From: Phycicoccus sonneratiae | GTDB lineage: Bacteria; Actinomycetota; Actinomycetes; Actinomycetales; Dermatophilaceae | DNA: 64,000 nucleotides | Direction of reading: 5' to 3' | NCBI RefSeq assembly: GCF_016887965.1 | Contig: NZ_JAFDVD010000015.1 | Coordinates: 1 to 64,000 of the forward strand | Shown here: one piece after another, positions 25,752 to 34,996 of the stretch | How positions within the stretch are numbered: position 1 is the first letter of the stretch | Layout of the letters: each line of letters opens with the position of its first letter | Program-made: the position numbers and the translations under genes | The notes under the pieces: model-generated | What the model saw: the letters and a program-made list of their open reading frames with translations, nothing else | What the model was told of the DNA's origin: nothing | Database searches by the model: none

Positions 25752-26984
25752 TCACGCGCGGCCGTGCGAGGCACGGGAGCGGCGGGCGAGGGAGTCGATC
25801 GCGACGGCGACGGCCAGGACCAGACCCGTGATGACGAACCGGTACGACGAGTCGAGGTTCAGCAGGGTCAGGCCGTTGGCGATCGCCGCGATGACGACGG
25901 TACCGAGGAGGGCGGACCAGGCGCTGCCCCGCCCGCCGAAGAGGCTCGTACCGCCGATGACCGCCGCCGCGATGGCGTTGAGGTTGACGTCGCCCGTGCC
26001 GCTGCTGAGGTTGGCCGAGGCCAGCCGGCCCGCCGCCAGGATGCCCCCGAGGGCCGCGAGGAACGAGCACACCGCGAAGGCGCTGAGGTAGATCCGGCGC
26101 ACCCCGATGCCCGAGCGGCGCGCGGCCTCGACGTTCCCGCCGACCGCGAGCAGCGAGCGCCCCCAGCCGGTACGGGTGATGCCGTAGTTGAGGATCACGA
26201 CGAGGGCCACGAAGAAGACGACCATCCAGCCGATGCCGCGCTCCCGGTTGAGGTACCAGGCGACGAACTCGAGGCCGACGAGGAGGGCCACGGCGCGCAC
26301 GACGAGGACCCGGACCGACGTCGCCGAGAGGTTGGCGCGGCGGCGCCGGCTCGAGGTCTCGTACCCCGCGGCGAGCATGCCCGCCGGCGCGAGCGCGGCG
26401 AGCACGTACGCGAGCCACGGTGGGACGAACGACACCTGCGCGAAGGTCACGAGGAAGGAGTCGAACGGCAGGTTGACCGACCCCTGGTCGCCGAGGATGG
26501 CCAGCTGGAGCCCGAGGAAGGCGAGCAGGCCGGCGAGCGAGGCGACGAAGCTCGGCATGCCGAACCGGGTGAGGGCCAGGCCGTAGGTCAGACCGATGAG
26601 GGTGGCGATGCCGAGGGCGACGACGACGGCCAGCACCCAGTTCCAGTCGTGGCGGACGAAGAGCACGGCGACGACGGCCGCGGTGAAACCACTGACCGAC
26701 CCGACCGAGAGGTCGATCTCGCCGACGAGCAGGACGCAGACGATGCCGAGCGAGATGACCCCGACCGCCGCGGAGTCGAGCATGAGGTTGACGAGGTTGC
26801 CGCTCGAGAGGAACACCGGGTTCAGGCTCTGGAAGATGACGGCGATGATGACGAGCCCCACGATGACGGGGAGCGGGCCGAGGTCTCCGGACCGGATGTT
26901 GCGCAAGGCGGCCCGCGCGCGACCGGCCGGGGTGAGGTCGTGCGACAGGCGCTCGTCTGAGCGGTCGAGCTGGAGCGTGCTCAC
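25752..26984 (-). CDS. xylH: Sugar ABC transporter permease, XylH-like
   Basis: The 410-residue permease belongs to the ribose/xylose (BPD_transp_2) class. It has about ten to twelve helices, with family features GEIDLSVGSVSGF near residue 90 and GGNVEAARRSGIGVRRI near residue 295, followed by AIAAAVIGGTSLFGGRGS. The size above 400 residues and two extra helices match xylose-type permeases (XylH) more than RbsC. The GTG start at 26984 overlaps the ATPase stop in a GTGA junction. With XylG and XylF it would form a xylose importer. Confidence 0.88.
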   Translation of the reverse strand: MSTLQLDRSDERLSHDLTPAGRARAALRNIRSGDLGPLPVIVGLVIIAVIFQSLNPVFLSSGNLVNLMLDSAAVGVISLGIVCVLLVGEIDLSVGSVSGFTAAVVAVLFVRHDWNWVLAVVVALGIATLIGLTYGLALTRFGMPSFVASLAGLLAFLGLQLAILGDQGSVNLPFDSFLVTFAQVSFVPPWLAYVLAALAPAGMLAAGYETSSRRRRANLSATSVRVLVVRAVALLVGLEFVAWYLNRERGIGWMVVFFVALVVILNYGITRTGWGRSLLAVGGNVEAARRSGIGVRRIYLSAFAVCSFLAALGGILAAGRLASANLSSGTGDVNLNAIAAAVIGGTSLFGGRGSAWSALLGTVVIAAIANGLTLLNLDSSYRFVITGLVLAVAVAIDSLARRSRASHGRA

Positions 26985-27841
26985 CGGGCCACCTCCTCGT
27001 CGGTGGTCGCGGGTCGGCCGGCGGCCGCCTCCCCCGCGGCGCCGTCGAGCCGTTCGCGCCGGCGGGTCACGACGTTGTCGCTCGCCCCGGTGATGGCGGC
27101 GATGATCGTCTCGGTCGAGACGCCGTGGGCGTCGAAGACCCCGTTGTTGCGGCCGAGCCGCAGGACGACGACGCGGTCGGCGACCGCCCGGACGTCCTCC
27201 ATGTTGTGGCTGATCATGATGACGCCGAGCCCTCTCTGCCGGAGCCGCTCGATGAGGTCGAGGACCTCGGCGGTCTGCGCGACCCCGAGGGCCGCGGTCG
27301 GCTCGTCGAGGATGATGACCTTCGGGTCCCCGAGGAGGGACCGGGCGATGGCGACGGTCTGGCGCTGGCCGCCGGACAACGACGCGATGGGGATGCGGAC
27401 CGTCGGGATCTTCGCCGAGAGCTGCTGGAGCAGCTCCCACGACGTGACCTCCATCGAGACCTCGTCGAGGCGCGCGCGGTTGCGCTCCTGGCCGAGGAAG
27501 AGGTTGCCGACGACGTCGAGGTTCTCGCAGAGCGCGAGGTCCTGGAAGACCGTCGCGATGCCGAGGTCGATCGCGGCTGCGGGGTCGGCGACCTGCACCT
27601 CCCGTCCCTCGAACGAGATCGTCCCGGCGTCCGGCGCGTGGACGCCGGAGAGCACCTTGACGAGCGTGGACTTCCCCGCGCCGTTGTCGCCGACGAGCGC
27701 GACGACCTCGCCGCGCGCGACGTCGAGGTCGATGTCGGTCAGCGCGTTGACGGCGCCGAAGGTCTTCGTGACGCCCCGCAGGCTGAGCAGCGGCGTGGAC
27801 GTGGCGGTGTCGTTCCCGGTGGTGCTGGCGGTGGTGGTCAT
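26981..27841 (-). CDS. xylG: Sugar ABC transporter ATPase, XylG-like (single ATPase domain)
   Basis: The 286-residue protein has one ABC domain with Walker A GDNGAGKST, a VFQDLALCENLDVVGNLFLG Q-loop region, the signature SLSGGQRQ, Walker B VIILDEPTAALG and the switch histidine in MISHNMED. The E. coli xylose ATPase has two tandem domains; the half-size form seen here is common in actinobacteria and must work as a homodimer. It follows xylF by 64 bases and overlaps xylH by four. The N-terminal Thr-rich tail of about 18 residues precedes the domain. Confidence 0.88.
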   Translation of the reverse strand: MTTTASTTGNDTATSTPLLSLRGVTKTFGAVNALTDIDLDVARGEVVALVGDNGAGKSTLVKVLSGVHAPDAGTISFEGREVQVADPAAAIDLGIATVFQDLALCENLDVVGNLFLGQERNRARLDEVSMEVTSWELLQQLSAKIPTVRIPIASLSGGQRQTVAIARSLLGDPKVIILDEPTAALGVAQTAEVLDLIERLRQRGLGVIMISHNMEDVRAVADRVVVLRLGRNNGVFDAHGVSTETIIAAITGASDNVVTRRRERLDGAAGEAAAGRPATTDEEVAR

Positions 27842-27905
27842 CGTTGCCCTCCCTGGGGTCGGCCGACCGGCCGCCGGGACCGAGGGGTCCCGGCGGCCGT
27901 CGGGC

Positions 27906-28991
27906 TCAGGAGATCCCGAGCTTCTGGCAGGCGGCGGCGTACTCGGACGTGCAGAGCTCGGCGACCGTGTTGATCTTCTTGTCGACGATCTCGGCCTTGA
28001 GGTTCTCGGCCGTGACGAGCGTCGGGTCGTAGAGCTTGGACGGGGACCCGAAGAGGTCACCGGTCGTCTCGGGCGTCTCGCCGTTGATCAGCTTGACCGC
28101 GACCTCGGCCGCGGCGCCGCCGACGATCTCGCTCGGCTTGCTGATGGTGTTCCACTGGTCGCCGGCGATGATCAGCTGCAGGCCCGCGACGGTGGCGTCG
28201 TTGCCGCTCACCGGCGGGTTGGGGTTGACCCCGCCGGCCTTGAACGCGGCGATCGAGCCGCCGGCCGTGCCATCGTTGGCGGCGACGACGCCGATGATCT
28301 TGTCGCCGAAGCGCGAGATCTGACCGCTGACGAACTTCTGGGCGTTCTCCGGCTTCCACTCGATCGTGTCGTACTCGGCGAGGACCGGGATCCCGCTGCC
28401 GTCGACCGCGGAGTGCACGCCCTTCTTGATGAGCCCGGCCGCGGCGTCGGTCGGCGACCCGTTGACGAGGAGCAGGCCCGAGCCGGCGGGCACCTCGCCC
28501 CCGGCCTTGACCTTCTCGAGGAGCGAGGTCGCGATCGACTGGCCGATCTTCTCGTTGTCGAACGAGACGTAGAAGTCGACCTTGATGTCGGGGATCGGCC
28601 GGTCGTAGGCGATGACCTTGACGCCCTTGGAGTGCGCCGCGTTGACGAGGGAGGCGGCCGCGGCCGAGTCGACCGGGTCGAGGACGATGACCTTCGCGCC
28701 CTGGGCCAGCGCGGAGTTGAACTGCTGCTGCTGCTTGTCGGCACTGCCGTCGGCGTTGTTGTAGAGCGGCTGGCAGGTCGGACACAGCTCCTTGAGCCGC
28801 TTCTCGAACCCGGGACGGTCGTGCAGCTCGTACCGCGTCGACCCGGTGTCCGGCATGAGGAAGGCGACCTTGGCCGCGTCCCCGCCGCCTCCGGACCCTC
28901 CGTCGTCCCCGGACCCACAGCCGGCCGCGACCAGTGTGACCAGGCCGGCCCCGACCGCCAGCACGCCTCGATACCTGCGACCACGCGTCAT
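27906..28991 (-). CDS. xylF: Sugar ABC transporter substrate-binding lipoprotein, XylF-like
   Basis: The 361-residue protein has a signal peptide with lipobox LVAAGC, followed by a flexible Gly/Ser/Asp linker and a type I periplasmic-binding fold of the ribose/xylose group. Segments include AFLMPDTGSTRYELHD, VIVLDPVDSAAAASLVN, VKVIAYDRPI and GVVAANDGTAGGSIAAF. It resembles XylF/ChvE proteins. The ATG at 28991 has a strong AGGAGGA ribosome binding site. It is the first gene of xylF-xylG-xylH-dehydrogenase. Its promoter and two LacI-type operators lie just upstream, so repression by the divergent LacI protein is likely. Confidence 0.9.
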   Translation of the reverse strand: MTRGRRYRGVLAVGAGLVTLVAAGCGSGDDGGSGGGGDAAKVAFLMPDTGSTRYELHDRPGFEKRLKELCPTCQPLYNNADGSADKQQQQFNSALAQGAKVIVLDPVDSAAAASLVNAAHSKGVKVIAYDRPIPDIKVDFYVSFDNEKIGQSIATSLLEKVKAGGEVPAGSGLLLVNGSPTDAAAGLIKKGVHSAVDGSGIPVLAEYDTIEWKPENAQKFVSGQISRFGDKIIGVVAANDGTAGGSIAAFKAGGVNPNPPVSGNDATVAGLQLIIAGDQWNTISKPSEIVGGAAAEVAVKLINGETPETTGDLFGSPSKLYDPTLVTAENLKAEIVDKKINTVAELCTSEYAAACQKLGIS

Positions 28992-29013
28992 TGCGTTCCT
29001 CCTCGTTGAGGTC

Positions 29014-29071
29014 TTGAATCGTTTCAAGCCGATGTGCCACGATGGTAGGGTCCGTTTCTGAAACGTGTCAA
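29014..29071 (-). promoter_or_regulatory. xylF promoter with two LacI-type operators
   Basis: On the minus strand TTGACA (29066-29071) and TACCAT (29042-29047) form a -35/-10 pair with an 18-base spacer. One near-palindrome, TGAAACGTGTCA at 29059-29070, overlaps the -35 box. A second, TTGAATCGTTTCAA at 29014-29027, lies between the -10 box and the xylF start. Both have the CG centre typical of LacI-family operators. The divergent LacI gene begins at 29088, so the sites probably control both directions. Confidence 0.7.
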
Positions 29072-29087
29072 GCATCACAGTCAGGGG

Positions 29088-30125
29088 ATGTCGAACGTGG
29101 CGATGCGACGAGTGGGGCTCAAGGACGTGGCCCGCGCCGCCGGGGTGTCGGTCGGCACCGTCTCCCACGTGCTCAACCACCCCGAGCGGGTCGGGACCGC
29201 CCGTCGGGAGGCCGTCGAGCGGGCCATCGAGGAGCTGGGCTTCGTCCGCGACGAGTCCGCGCGCCAGCTGCGGGCGGGGTACTCGAGCACCGTCGGGCTG
29301 CTCCTCCTCGACGCCTGGAACCCGGCCTTCGCCGAGATGGCCCGCGGGGTCGAGGACGCGGCCGCCGAGGCCGGCATGACCCTCCTGATGTCCAACAGCG
29401 CGCGCAGCCTCGAGCGCGAGCGCGCCGCCCTCAAGGTCTTCTCCGAGCACCGCGTCGCCGGAGCGGTCGTCGTGCCGCACGACCCCCGCTCCCAGGAGCT
29501 GCACCAGGTCCGCGCCGGCGGCGTGCCGGTCGTCGTCCTCGACCGCACCGACCCCCGCGACGGCGTCGTCAGCGTCGGGGTCAACGACGTGCTCGGCGGC
29601 CGGCTGGCCGCCGAGCACCTCCTCGAGCTCGGGCACCGGCGGCTGGCCTTCGTCGGCGACCCCTCGCTCGCCGTGCCCGTCCAGGACCGGTTCGAGGGGG
29701 TCCGGGCCGCGGCGGCCGAGGCCGGGGTCGAGCTCGTCGAGCTCGACTGCCCGCTGTCGGTGGAGGGGGGCCGGACCGCCGGGCGCACCCTCGCCCAGAT
29801 GCCCGTCGCCGAGCGCCCGACGGCGGTCGCTTGCGCGGTCGACGTCGTCGCGGTCGGCCTGCTCCAGGAGCTGCCGCGGCACGGGGTCGACGTCCCCGGC
29901 CAGGTGTCCGTGCTCGGCTACGACGACATCCCGCTCGCGGCCCAGCTCGCCGTCCCGCTGAGCACCGTCGCCCGCCCCCACTACGCGATGGGCACCGCGG
30001 CCTTCGAGCTGCTCCGGGCGGTGGTCCGCGGCGAGACCCCCGCCGAGCCCCACCAGGTCTTCGCGCCGACGCTCGTCGCGCGCGCCTCGAGCGCCCCCCT
30101 CGGGGCCACCGCGGGAGGTGAGTGA
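29088..30125 (+). CDS. LacI-family transcriptional regulator of the xylose importer operon
   Basis: The 345-residue regulator has an N-terminal LacI helix-turn-helix (LKDVARAAGVSVGTVSHVLN, residues 11-30) with hinge region RQLRAGYSS, and a sugar-binding periplasmic-type core with ALGHRRLAFVGDP and VLGYDDIPLAAQL. It is divergent from xylF and overlaps the xylulokinase gene by eight bases, so it controls and is co-expressed with pentose genes. The ligand is probably xylose or a derivative. The ATG at 29088 is used, with GGGG directly in front; the ATG at 29103 is an alternative start. Confidence 0.88.
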   Translation: MSNVAMRRVGLKDVARAAGVSVGTVSHVLNHPERVGTARREAVERAIEELGFVRDESARQLRAGYSSTVGLLLLDAWNPAFAEMARGVEDAAAEAGMTLLMSNSARSLERERAALKVFSEHRVAGAVVVPHDPRSQELHQVRAGGVPVVVLDRTDPRDGVVSVGVNDVLGGRLAAEHLLELGHRRLAFVGDPSLAVPVQDRFEGVRAAAAEAGVELVELDCPLSVEGGRTAGRTLAQMPVAERPTAVACAVDVVAVGLLQELPRHGVDVPGQVSVLGYDDIPLAAQLAVPLSTVARPHYAMGTAAFELLRAVVRGETPAEPHQVFAPTLVARASSAPLGATAGGE

Positions 30126-31617
30126 CGTGGACGAGCTGGTCCTCGGCATCGACATCGGCACGGGCAGCAGCAAGGGGGTCCTCGCGACCCCGGACGGGAC
30201 GGTCGTCGCCACGGCGACCCGGCCCCGGGAGGGCAGCATGTCGATGCCGCGCCCCGGGTGGGCGGAGATGGACGCCGAGCAGGTCTGGTGGGCCGACGTC
30301 GTCGCCCTCTGCCGCGAGCTCGTGACGCCGGGACGGCACGTCGCGGCGGTCTGCGTCAGCGGCCTCGGGCCCTGCCTGCTGCTCACCGACGACGCCGGGG
30401 TCCCGGTCCGTCCGGCGGTGCTCTACGGCATCGACGGCCGGGCCACCCGCGAGATCGCCGAGCTCGACGAGCGGCTGGGCACCGAGGCGGTCTTCGCGCG
30501 CTGCGGCACGCCGATCACGACGCAGGCCGTCGGCCCCAAGGCCCTCTGGGTCCGGCGGAACGAGCCCGAGGTCTGGGCGCGGGCGCGTCGGTGGTTCAGC
30601 GCCGGCTCGTACGCGGCCTTCCGCCTCAGCGGTGAGTACGTGCTCGACCACCACACCGCCAGCCAGTCCGTGCCGCTCTACGACATCGGTGCCGCCGCGT
30701 GGGCGCAGGACTGGTACGACGAGGTGATGGCCGGGCTGCCCGCGCCCCGGCTCGCGTGGTCCGGCGAGGTGGTCGGCGCGATCGACGAGGCCGCGGCGAC
30801 CGCCACCGGCCTGCCCGTCGGGACCCCCGTGTGCGCCGGCACGGTCGACGCGTGGGCCGAGGCCCACGGCGCGGGCGTCCGCTCACCCGGCGACCTCATG
30901 CTCATGTACGGCTCGACGATGTTCTTCGTCCAGGAGCTCGAGCGGCTCGCACCGCACCCGCAGCTGTGGAACACCCGCGGCGTCGCCCCCGGCGGGCTCT
31001 CGCTCGCGGCCGGCATGTCGACGTCCGGCAGCCTCACCTCGTGGCTGCGCGACCTCACCGGCGGCGCCCCCTTCGAGACCCTCGTCGCCGAGGCCGCCGC
31101 CGTGCCCGCGGGCAGCGACGGCCTGCTGCTCCTCCCCTACTTCGCCGGCGAGCGCACCCCGATCTTCGACACCCGCGCCCGCGGCGTCGTCGCCGGCCTG
31201 ACGCTGCGGCACGGCCGCGGCCACCTCTACCGGGCCGCGTACGAGGGCATCGCCTACGGCATCCGGCAGATCCTCGAGCTCCTCGACGCCCCCGACAACC
31301 CGGTGCGCCGACTCGTGGCCGTCGGCGGCGGGACGCAGGGCGGCCTGTGGACCCAGGTGGTCAGCGACGTCACCGGCCGGCCCCAGGACGTCCCCGCCCA
31401 GACGATCGGCGCGGCCTACGGCGATGCGCTGCTCGCGGCTCAGGGCGTGGGTCTCGTTGCGCCCGAGGCCGACTGGGCCACGGTCGACCACGTGGTCGAG
31501 CCGGACCCGACGCATCGCGAGCTCTACGACACCCTCTACGAGGGCTACACGTCGCTGTACCCGGCGACCCGGCGGCACGCCCACCTGCTCGCGGAGCTGC
31601 AGGAGGGCTCCGGCTGA
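30118..31617 (+). CDS. xylB: Xylulokinase-like FGGY carbohydrate kinase
   Basis: The 499-residue kinase has the FGGY family phosphate-binding motif GIDIGTGSSKGVL near the N-terminus and GYTSLYP at the C-terminus. The second-domain signature is around residues 355-400 (GVVAGLTLRHGRGHLYRAAYEG and VGGGTQGGLWTQVVSDVTG). It phosphorylates a sugar, most likely D-xylulose produced by the xylose isomerase encoded at 38.7-39.8 kb. The GTG at 30118 overlaps the LacI stop region by eight bases, so the two genes form an operon. Other FGGY substrates cannot be excluded from sequence alone, but the neighbourhood favours xylulose. Confidence 0.85.
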   Translation: MSDVDELVLGIDIGTGSSKGVLATPDGTVVATATRPREGSMSMPRPGWAEMDAEQVWWADVVALCRELVTPGRHVAAVCVSGLGPCLLLTDDAGVPVRPAVLYGIDGRATREIAELDERLGTEAVFARCGTPITTQAVGPKALWVRRNEPEVWARARRWFSAGSYAAFRLSGEYVLDHHTASQSVPLYDIGAAAWAQDWYDEVMAGLPAPRLAWSGEVVGAIDEAAATATGLPVGTPVCAGTVDAWAEAHGAGVRSPGDLMLMYGSTMFFVQELERLAPHPQLWNTRGVAPGGLSLAAGMSTSGSLTSWLRDLTGGAPFETLVAEAAAVPAGSDGLLLLPYFAGERTPIFDTRARGVVAGLTLRHGRGHLYRAAYEGIAYGIRQILELLDAPDNPVRRLVAVGGGTQGGLWTQVVSDVTGRPQDVPAQTIGAAYGDALLAAQGVGLVAPEADWATVDHVVEPDPTHRELYDTLYEGYTSLYPATRRHAHLLAELQEGSG

Positions 31618-31633
31618 GGACCGGGCCCCGGGC

Positions 31634-32554
31634 CTACTTGCCGAAGCCGGCGGTGATCCCGGCGAGCAGCTGGCGCCGCCCGATGGCGTAGAAGACGACG
31701 ATGGGCAGCGTGGTCAGCACGACGGAGGCGAGCACCGCCGGCACGTTGACCCCGTACTGCCCCTGGAAGCTCCAGACCGCCAGCGGCAGCGTCCGCTTGC
31801 TCGGGTCCTGGGTGAGGATCAGCGGCAGGAGGAAGTTGTTCCACGTGAGCAGCGCGTTGTAGATCGTCACCGTGACGATGGCCGGCCGGGTCAGCGGGAA
31901 GGCGAGGCGCCACATCGTCGTCCACTCCGACGCCCCGTCGAGGCGCATCGACTCGAAGAGCTCGCGGGGCACGTCGCGGATGAAGTTCGACAGCACGAGC
32001 ACCGAGAGCGGGATCGCGAAGGCGATGCTCGGCAGGATCATCCCGCCGAGGGAGTCGTACATCCGCATCCGGATGACGATGAGGTAGACGGGGATGATGA
32101 CCGCCTGGAGCGGGATCGCGAGGCCGAGCAGGAACAGCGAGTTCGAGATCCGCAGGAACCGGGACGTGCCGCCGCCGCGCACGATCGCGTAGGACGCCAT
32201 GAACGACATGGCGACCGCCGGGACGACGGCCCCCGCGGTGACGACGACGCTGTTGACGAAGTAGCGCGCGAAGTCGCTCTCGATGACGAGCCGGTAGGAG
32301 TCGAGGGTCGGCTCGGTGGGCGGGAGCATCGGGTTGGTCACGTAGTACGTGCTCTGCGACTTGAAGCTCGTGATGACGATCCAGTAGATCGGCACGAGGA
32401 CGATGGCCACCCACACCCAGCCGGCGAGGCCGCCGAGCACGTTGAACCGGCCCAGGCCGCGGCGGGCCCGCCGGGGGGGTGCCGGTGCCCGGTCGGCCCC
32501 GGGCGGGGCCGGCTCGGTCGTCGTCGACGACGTCGTGGTGGCCACCCTCGTCAC
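31634..32554 (-). CDS. Carbohydrate ABC transporter permease (MalG type)
   Basis: The 306-residue permease has six helices and the EAA loop ELFESMRLDGASEWTTMWRLAFP, which contacts the ATPase. Its N-terminal Thr/Pro/Ala-rich tail is cytoplasmic. It is the last gene of the operon solute-binding protein, MalF-type permease, MalG-type permease, overlapping the previous gene by four bases (GTGA). No ATPase gene is present; CUT1 oligosaccharide importers of actinobacteria usually borrow a shared ATPase (MsiK type) encoded elsewhere. The adjacent beta-xylosidase-like enzyme suggests xylo-oligosaccharides as the cargo. Confidence 0.88.
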   Translation of the reverse strand: MTRVATTTSSTTTEPAPPGADRAPAPPRRARRGLGRFNVLGGLAGWVWVAIVLVPIYWIVITSFKSQSTYYVTNPMLPPTEPTLDSYRLVIESDFARYFVNSVVVTAGAVVPAVAMSFMASYAIVRGGGTSRFLRISNSLFLLGLAIPLQAVIIPVYLIVIRMRMYDSLGGMILPSIAFAIPLSVLVLSNFIRDVPRELFESMRLDGASEWTTMWRLAFPLTRPAIVTVTIYNALLTWNNFLLPLILTQDPSKRTLPLAVWSFQGQYGVNVPAVLASVVLTTLPIVVFYAIGRRQLLAGITAGFGK

Positions 32555-33480
32555 ATCCCCTCGAGCTGGCTGGCGGAGGCGTCCCGGCCACCGAGGCGGC
32601 GCAGGAGCTGGGCGATGACGAGGCCGCTGAGCACGATGATGACCGCGATCGCGCTGGCCGGTCCCATCTGGTTGCCGAGGAAGCCGGTCTGGTACATCTC
32701 GACCGCGAGCACCCGCGTCGCGTCACCGGGGCCGCCGGCCGTCAGCACGAAGATGAGGTCGAAGAAGGTCAGGGAGCCGACGACCATGAGCGTCGAGGAC
32801 GTGATGATCGTGTACTTCAGCTGCGGAAGGGTCAGCGAGAAGAACTGCCGGATGCGGCCGGCGCCGTCGATCTCGGCCGCCTCGTAGAGGGAGCGCGGGA
32901 TCTGGCGGACCCCGCCCTGGTAGATGAGCGCGTGGAACGGCACGAACTGCCACGACACGATGAAGATGACGACCCCGACCGCGAGGCCGCCCTCCCCGAG
33001 CCAGTTCTGGCTCAGGAGAGGGATCTTCAGCCCGGCCCCGAGCCCGAAGTTGGGGTCGAGCAGGGCCTTCCACGTCACGGCCAGCGCCGCCGACGAGAGC
33101 AGGAGCGGCAGCACGTAGAGCACCGCGAGGAACCCCCGGTAGCGCTGCGGGCCGGCGAGGAAGGTGCCGAGCAGGATGGACGCCGGCGTCTGCACCGCCC
33201 AGGAGATCGCCATGATCTCGAAGGTCACCCAGAGCGAGTGCAGCAGACCGGGGTCCCCGAGCACCTGCCGCCACGCCCCGAGCCCGCCGGGGGTGATCGC
33301 GCCGATGCCGTTCCAGTTCGCGAACGACAGGCCGAGCACCCCGAGCAGGGGCACGACGCCGAAGGTGACGAAGAAGACGAGGGCCGGGACGACGAGCCAC
33401 CACAGCGACCCGTGCCGTCCGCCGCCGCGGGGTGCGGCGACGGACGGCGGCACGGGCACCGTGCCGGGGCCGGCGGTCAC
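32551..33480 (-). CDS. Carbohydrate ABC transporter permease (MalF type)
   Basis: The 309-residue protein carries six helices starting at about residue 28 (LWWLVVPALVFFVTFGVVPL) and the EAA motif LYEAAEIDGAGRIRQFFSLTLP. It pairs with the MalG-type permease encoded next. The GTG at 33480 overlaps the stop of the solute-binding protein gene and its stop overlaps the next start, so the three genes are tightly coupled. Its role is import of an oligosaccharide, probably xylobiose or longer xylo-oligomers by context. Confidence 0.88.
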   Translation of the reverse strand: MTAGPGTVPVPPSVAAPRGGGRHGSLWWLVVPALVFFVTFGVVPLLGVLGLSFANWNGIGAITPGGLGAWRQVLGDPGLLHSLWVTFEIMAISWAVQTPASILLGTFLAGPQRYRGFLAVLYVLPLLLSSAALAVTWKALLDPNFGLGAGLKIPLLSQNWLGEGGLAVGVVIFIVSWQFVPFHALIYQGGVRQIPRSLYEAAEIDGAGRIRQFFSLTLPQLKYTIITSSTLMVVGSLTFFDLIFVLTAGGPGDATRVLAVEMYQTGFLGNQMGPASAIAVIIVLSGLVIAQLLRRLGGRDASASQLEGM

Positions 33481-34835
33481 GTGCCGATGACCGCGTTGAG
33501 GTTGGACGCGAACTGCTCGGGGGAGATCGACAGCTGGAAGAGCTTGGCGATGTTGTCGAGCAGCACCTCGGCCTGGGTCGGCGGCAGCGCCTGGTCCCAG
33601 GACTGCGCGAAGGTCTTGGCGTTCGACGCGATGTCGTACTGGAACTTCAGCCAGTCGGCGTCGTCGCCGCCGATGAGCGAGTCCGAGCCCTGCACGACGG
33701 GGATGTTGCCGGAGCCGATCCAGGCCTTGAGCATCTCGTCGGTGAACTGGCTCTTGGCGAGGAAGTCCATCGCGGCCTTCTTCTCGTCGGCGGAGGCCTT
33801 CGAGGAGATCGACAGGTACTGGGCGGGGTTGCCCACCGAGTCGCTCGGGTCGCCCTTGCCACCGTCGACCCCGGGGAAGTTCATGTAGCCGAGGCCGCCG
33901 CTGGAGACGAAGTCGCCACCGTCGTTCTTCATGCCGCCGTAGGTCCAGGCGCCGTGCACCATCATCGCCGCCTTGCCGGTGTACAGCAGCGCCTGGTCGG
34001 CGTTGGAGTCGGCGGTGATCGACGCGAACCCCTTGACGAAGCCATTGGCCTTGATGAGCTTCTGCATCTCGGTGAGGGCCTGGATCGCCGCGGGGTTGCT
34101 CCACGCGTCCTTCTCGCCGTCGAACACGGCCTGGAAGACCTCGGGGCCGCCGATCCGGTCGAAGAGGAACTCCAGCCACATCATGTTCGTCCAGCGGGAC
34201 TGGCCGCCCAGGGAGAAGGGCGCGATGCCCGCCGCGTTGAACTTCGGCACGAGGTCGAGGATGTCACCCCACGACTGCGGCGGCTGGGCGCCGACCTTGT
34301 CGAAGACCTTCTTGTTCCAGTAGAGGACGATCGGGGTGACCGTCTCGCAGGGCAGCGCGTACACCTTGCCGTCGACGGTCGCAGCACCGAACGAGGACGG
34401 GAAGATCCGGTCCTTGAGGGCGGCGTTCTGGCTGAAGAAGTCGGTGAGGTCGTCGACCTGACCGGCGTCGACCCAGCTCTTGAGCCCGCCGCCGCCCCAT
34501 CCCCAGAGGATCGTCGGGGCCTGCCCGGCGCCGAGCGCCGTCTTGACCTTCTGCTTGTAGGCGTCGTTCTGGAAGAGGGTCAGGGTGACCTTCTCGTTCG
34601 GGTTGGCCGCGTTGTACTGCTCGACGGACTGCTTGCGGATGTCCTCCTGCGGCTGCCCGCTGAGCGACCAGAAGCTGGCGCCGGTGCCGGAGCCACCGCC
34701 GCCCCCGCTCGAGGACGAGGCGCCCGGACCCGACGAGCCGCAGGCGGCGAGACCGCCGATGAGCGGCAGTCCCGCGGCGAGGCCGAGGACGGCGCGGCGG
34801 GTGGCGGTCTGACGGTGCTGAGTCTGAGGATCCAC
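33477..34835 (-). CDS. Oligosaccharide ABC transporter solute-binding lipoprotein
   Basis: The 452-residue CUT1-type binding protein has a signal with twin arginine (TATRRAVLG) and lipobox LIGGLAACG, followed by a Gly/Ser linker and the extracellular-binding fold (LTLFQNDAYKQKVKTALG, ALPCETVTPIVLYWNKKVFDKV). The Tat-like RR and the lipobox suggest Tat export and lipidation. Start is the GTG at 34835 with GGGAGAG upstream. It heads the transport operon and is divergent from the GH3 gene; both starts are preceded by matching TCGAAA/TTTCGA palindromes. Xylo-oligosaccharide binding is inferred. Confidence 0.88.
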   Translation of the reverse strand: MDPQTQHRQTATRRAVLGLAAGLPLIGGLAACGSSGPGASSSSGGGGGSGTGASFWSLSGQPQEDIRKQSVEQYNAANPNEKVTLTLFQNDAYKQKVKTALGAGQAPTILWGWGGGGLKSWVDAGQVDDLTDFFSQNAALKDRIFPSSFGAATVDGKVYALPCETVTPIVLYWNKKVFDKVGAQPPQSWGDILDLVPKFNAAGIAPFSLGGQSRWTNMMWLEFLFDRIGGPEVFQAVFDGEKDAWSNPAAIQALTEMQKLIKANGFVKGFASITADSNADQALLYTGKAAMMVHGAWTYGGMKNDGGDFVSSGGLGYMNFPGVDGGKGDPSDSVGNPAQYLSISSKASADEKKAAMDFLAKSQFTDEMLKAWIGSGNIPVVQGSDSLIGGDDADWLKFQYDIASNAKTFAQSWDQALPPTQAEVLLDNIAKLFQLSISPEQFASNLNAVIGT

Positions 34836-34933
34836 GCTGATCTCTCTCCCGAGTAGCCGGTGCGGCGACGCCGCGGGGTCGGGGCGGCGATGGCCCGCCG
34901 CCGGGTGCGGGCTCCGCACGGGGCTCGCTGCGC

Positions 34934-34996
34934 TCGAAAGTTTCGATCACTTTCGGCCGCAGCGACACCGTAGAACCGCCGCGTCCGGTGTGTCAA
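34934..34996 (-). promoter_or_regulatory. Promoter and operator of the oligosaccharide importer operon
   Basis: Minus-strand boxes TTGACA (34991-34996) and TACGGT (34967-34972) are separated by 18 bases. Downstream of the -10 box is TCGAAAGTTTCGA (34934-34946), a near-perfect palindrome, with a half-site CCGAAAG next to it. The same core occurs at 35147-35158 before the GH3 gene. The whole 334-base interval 34836-35169 is the divergent control region and holds no gene. The core resembles the CGAA-N-TTCG element reported for Streptomyces BxlR, as far as I recall. Confidence 0.7.
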
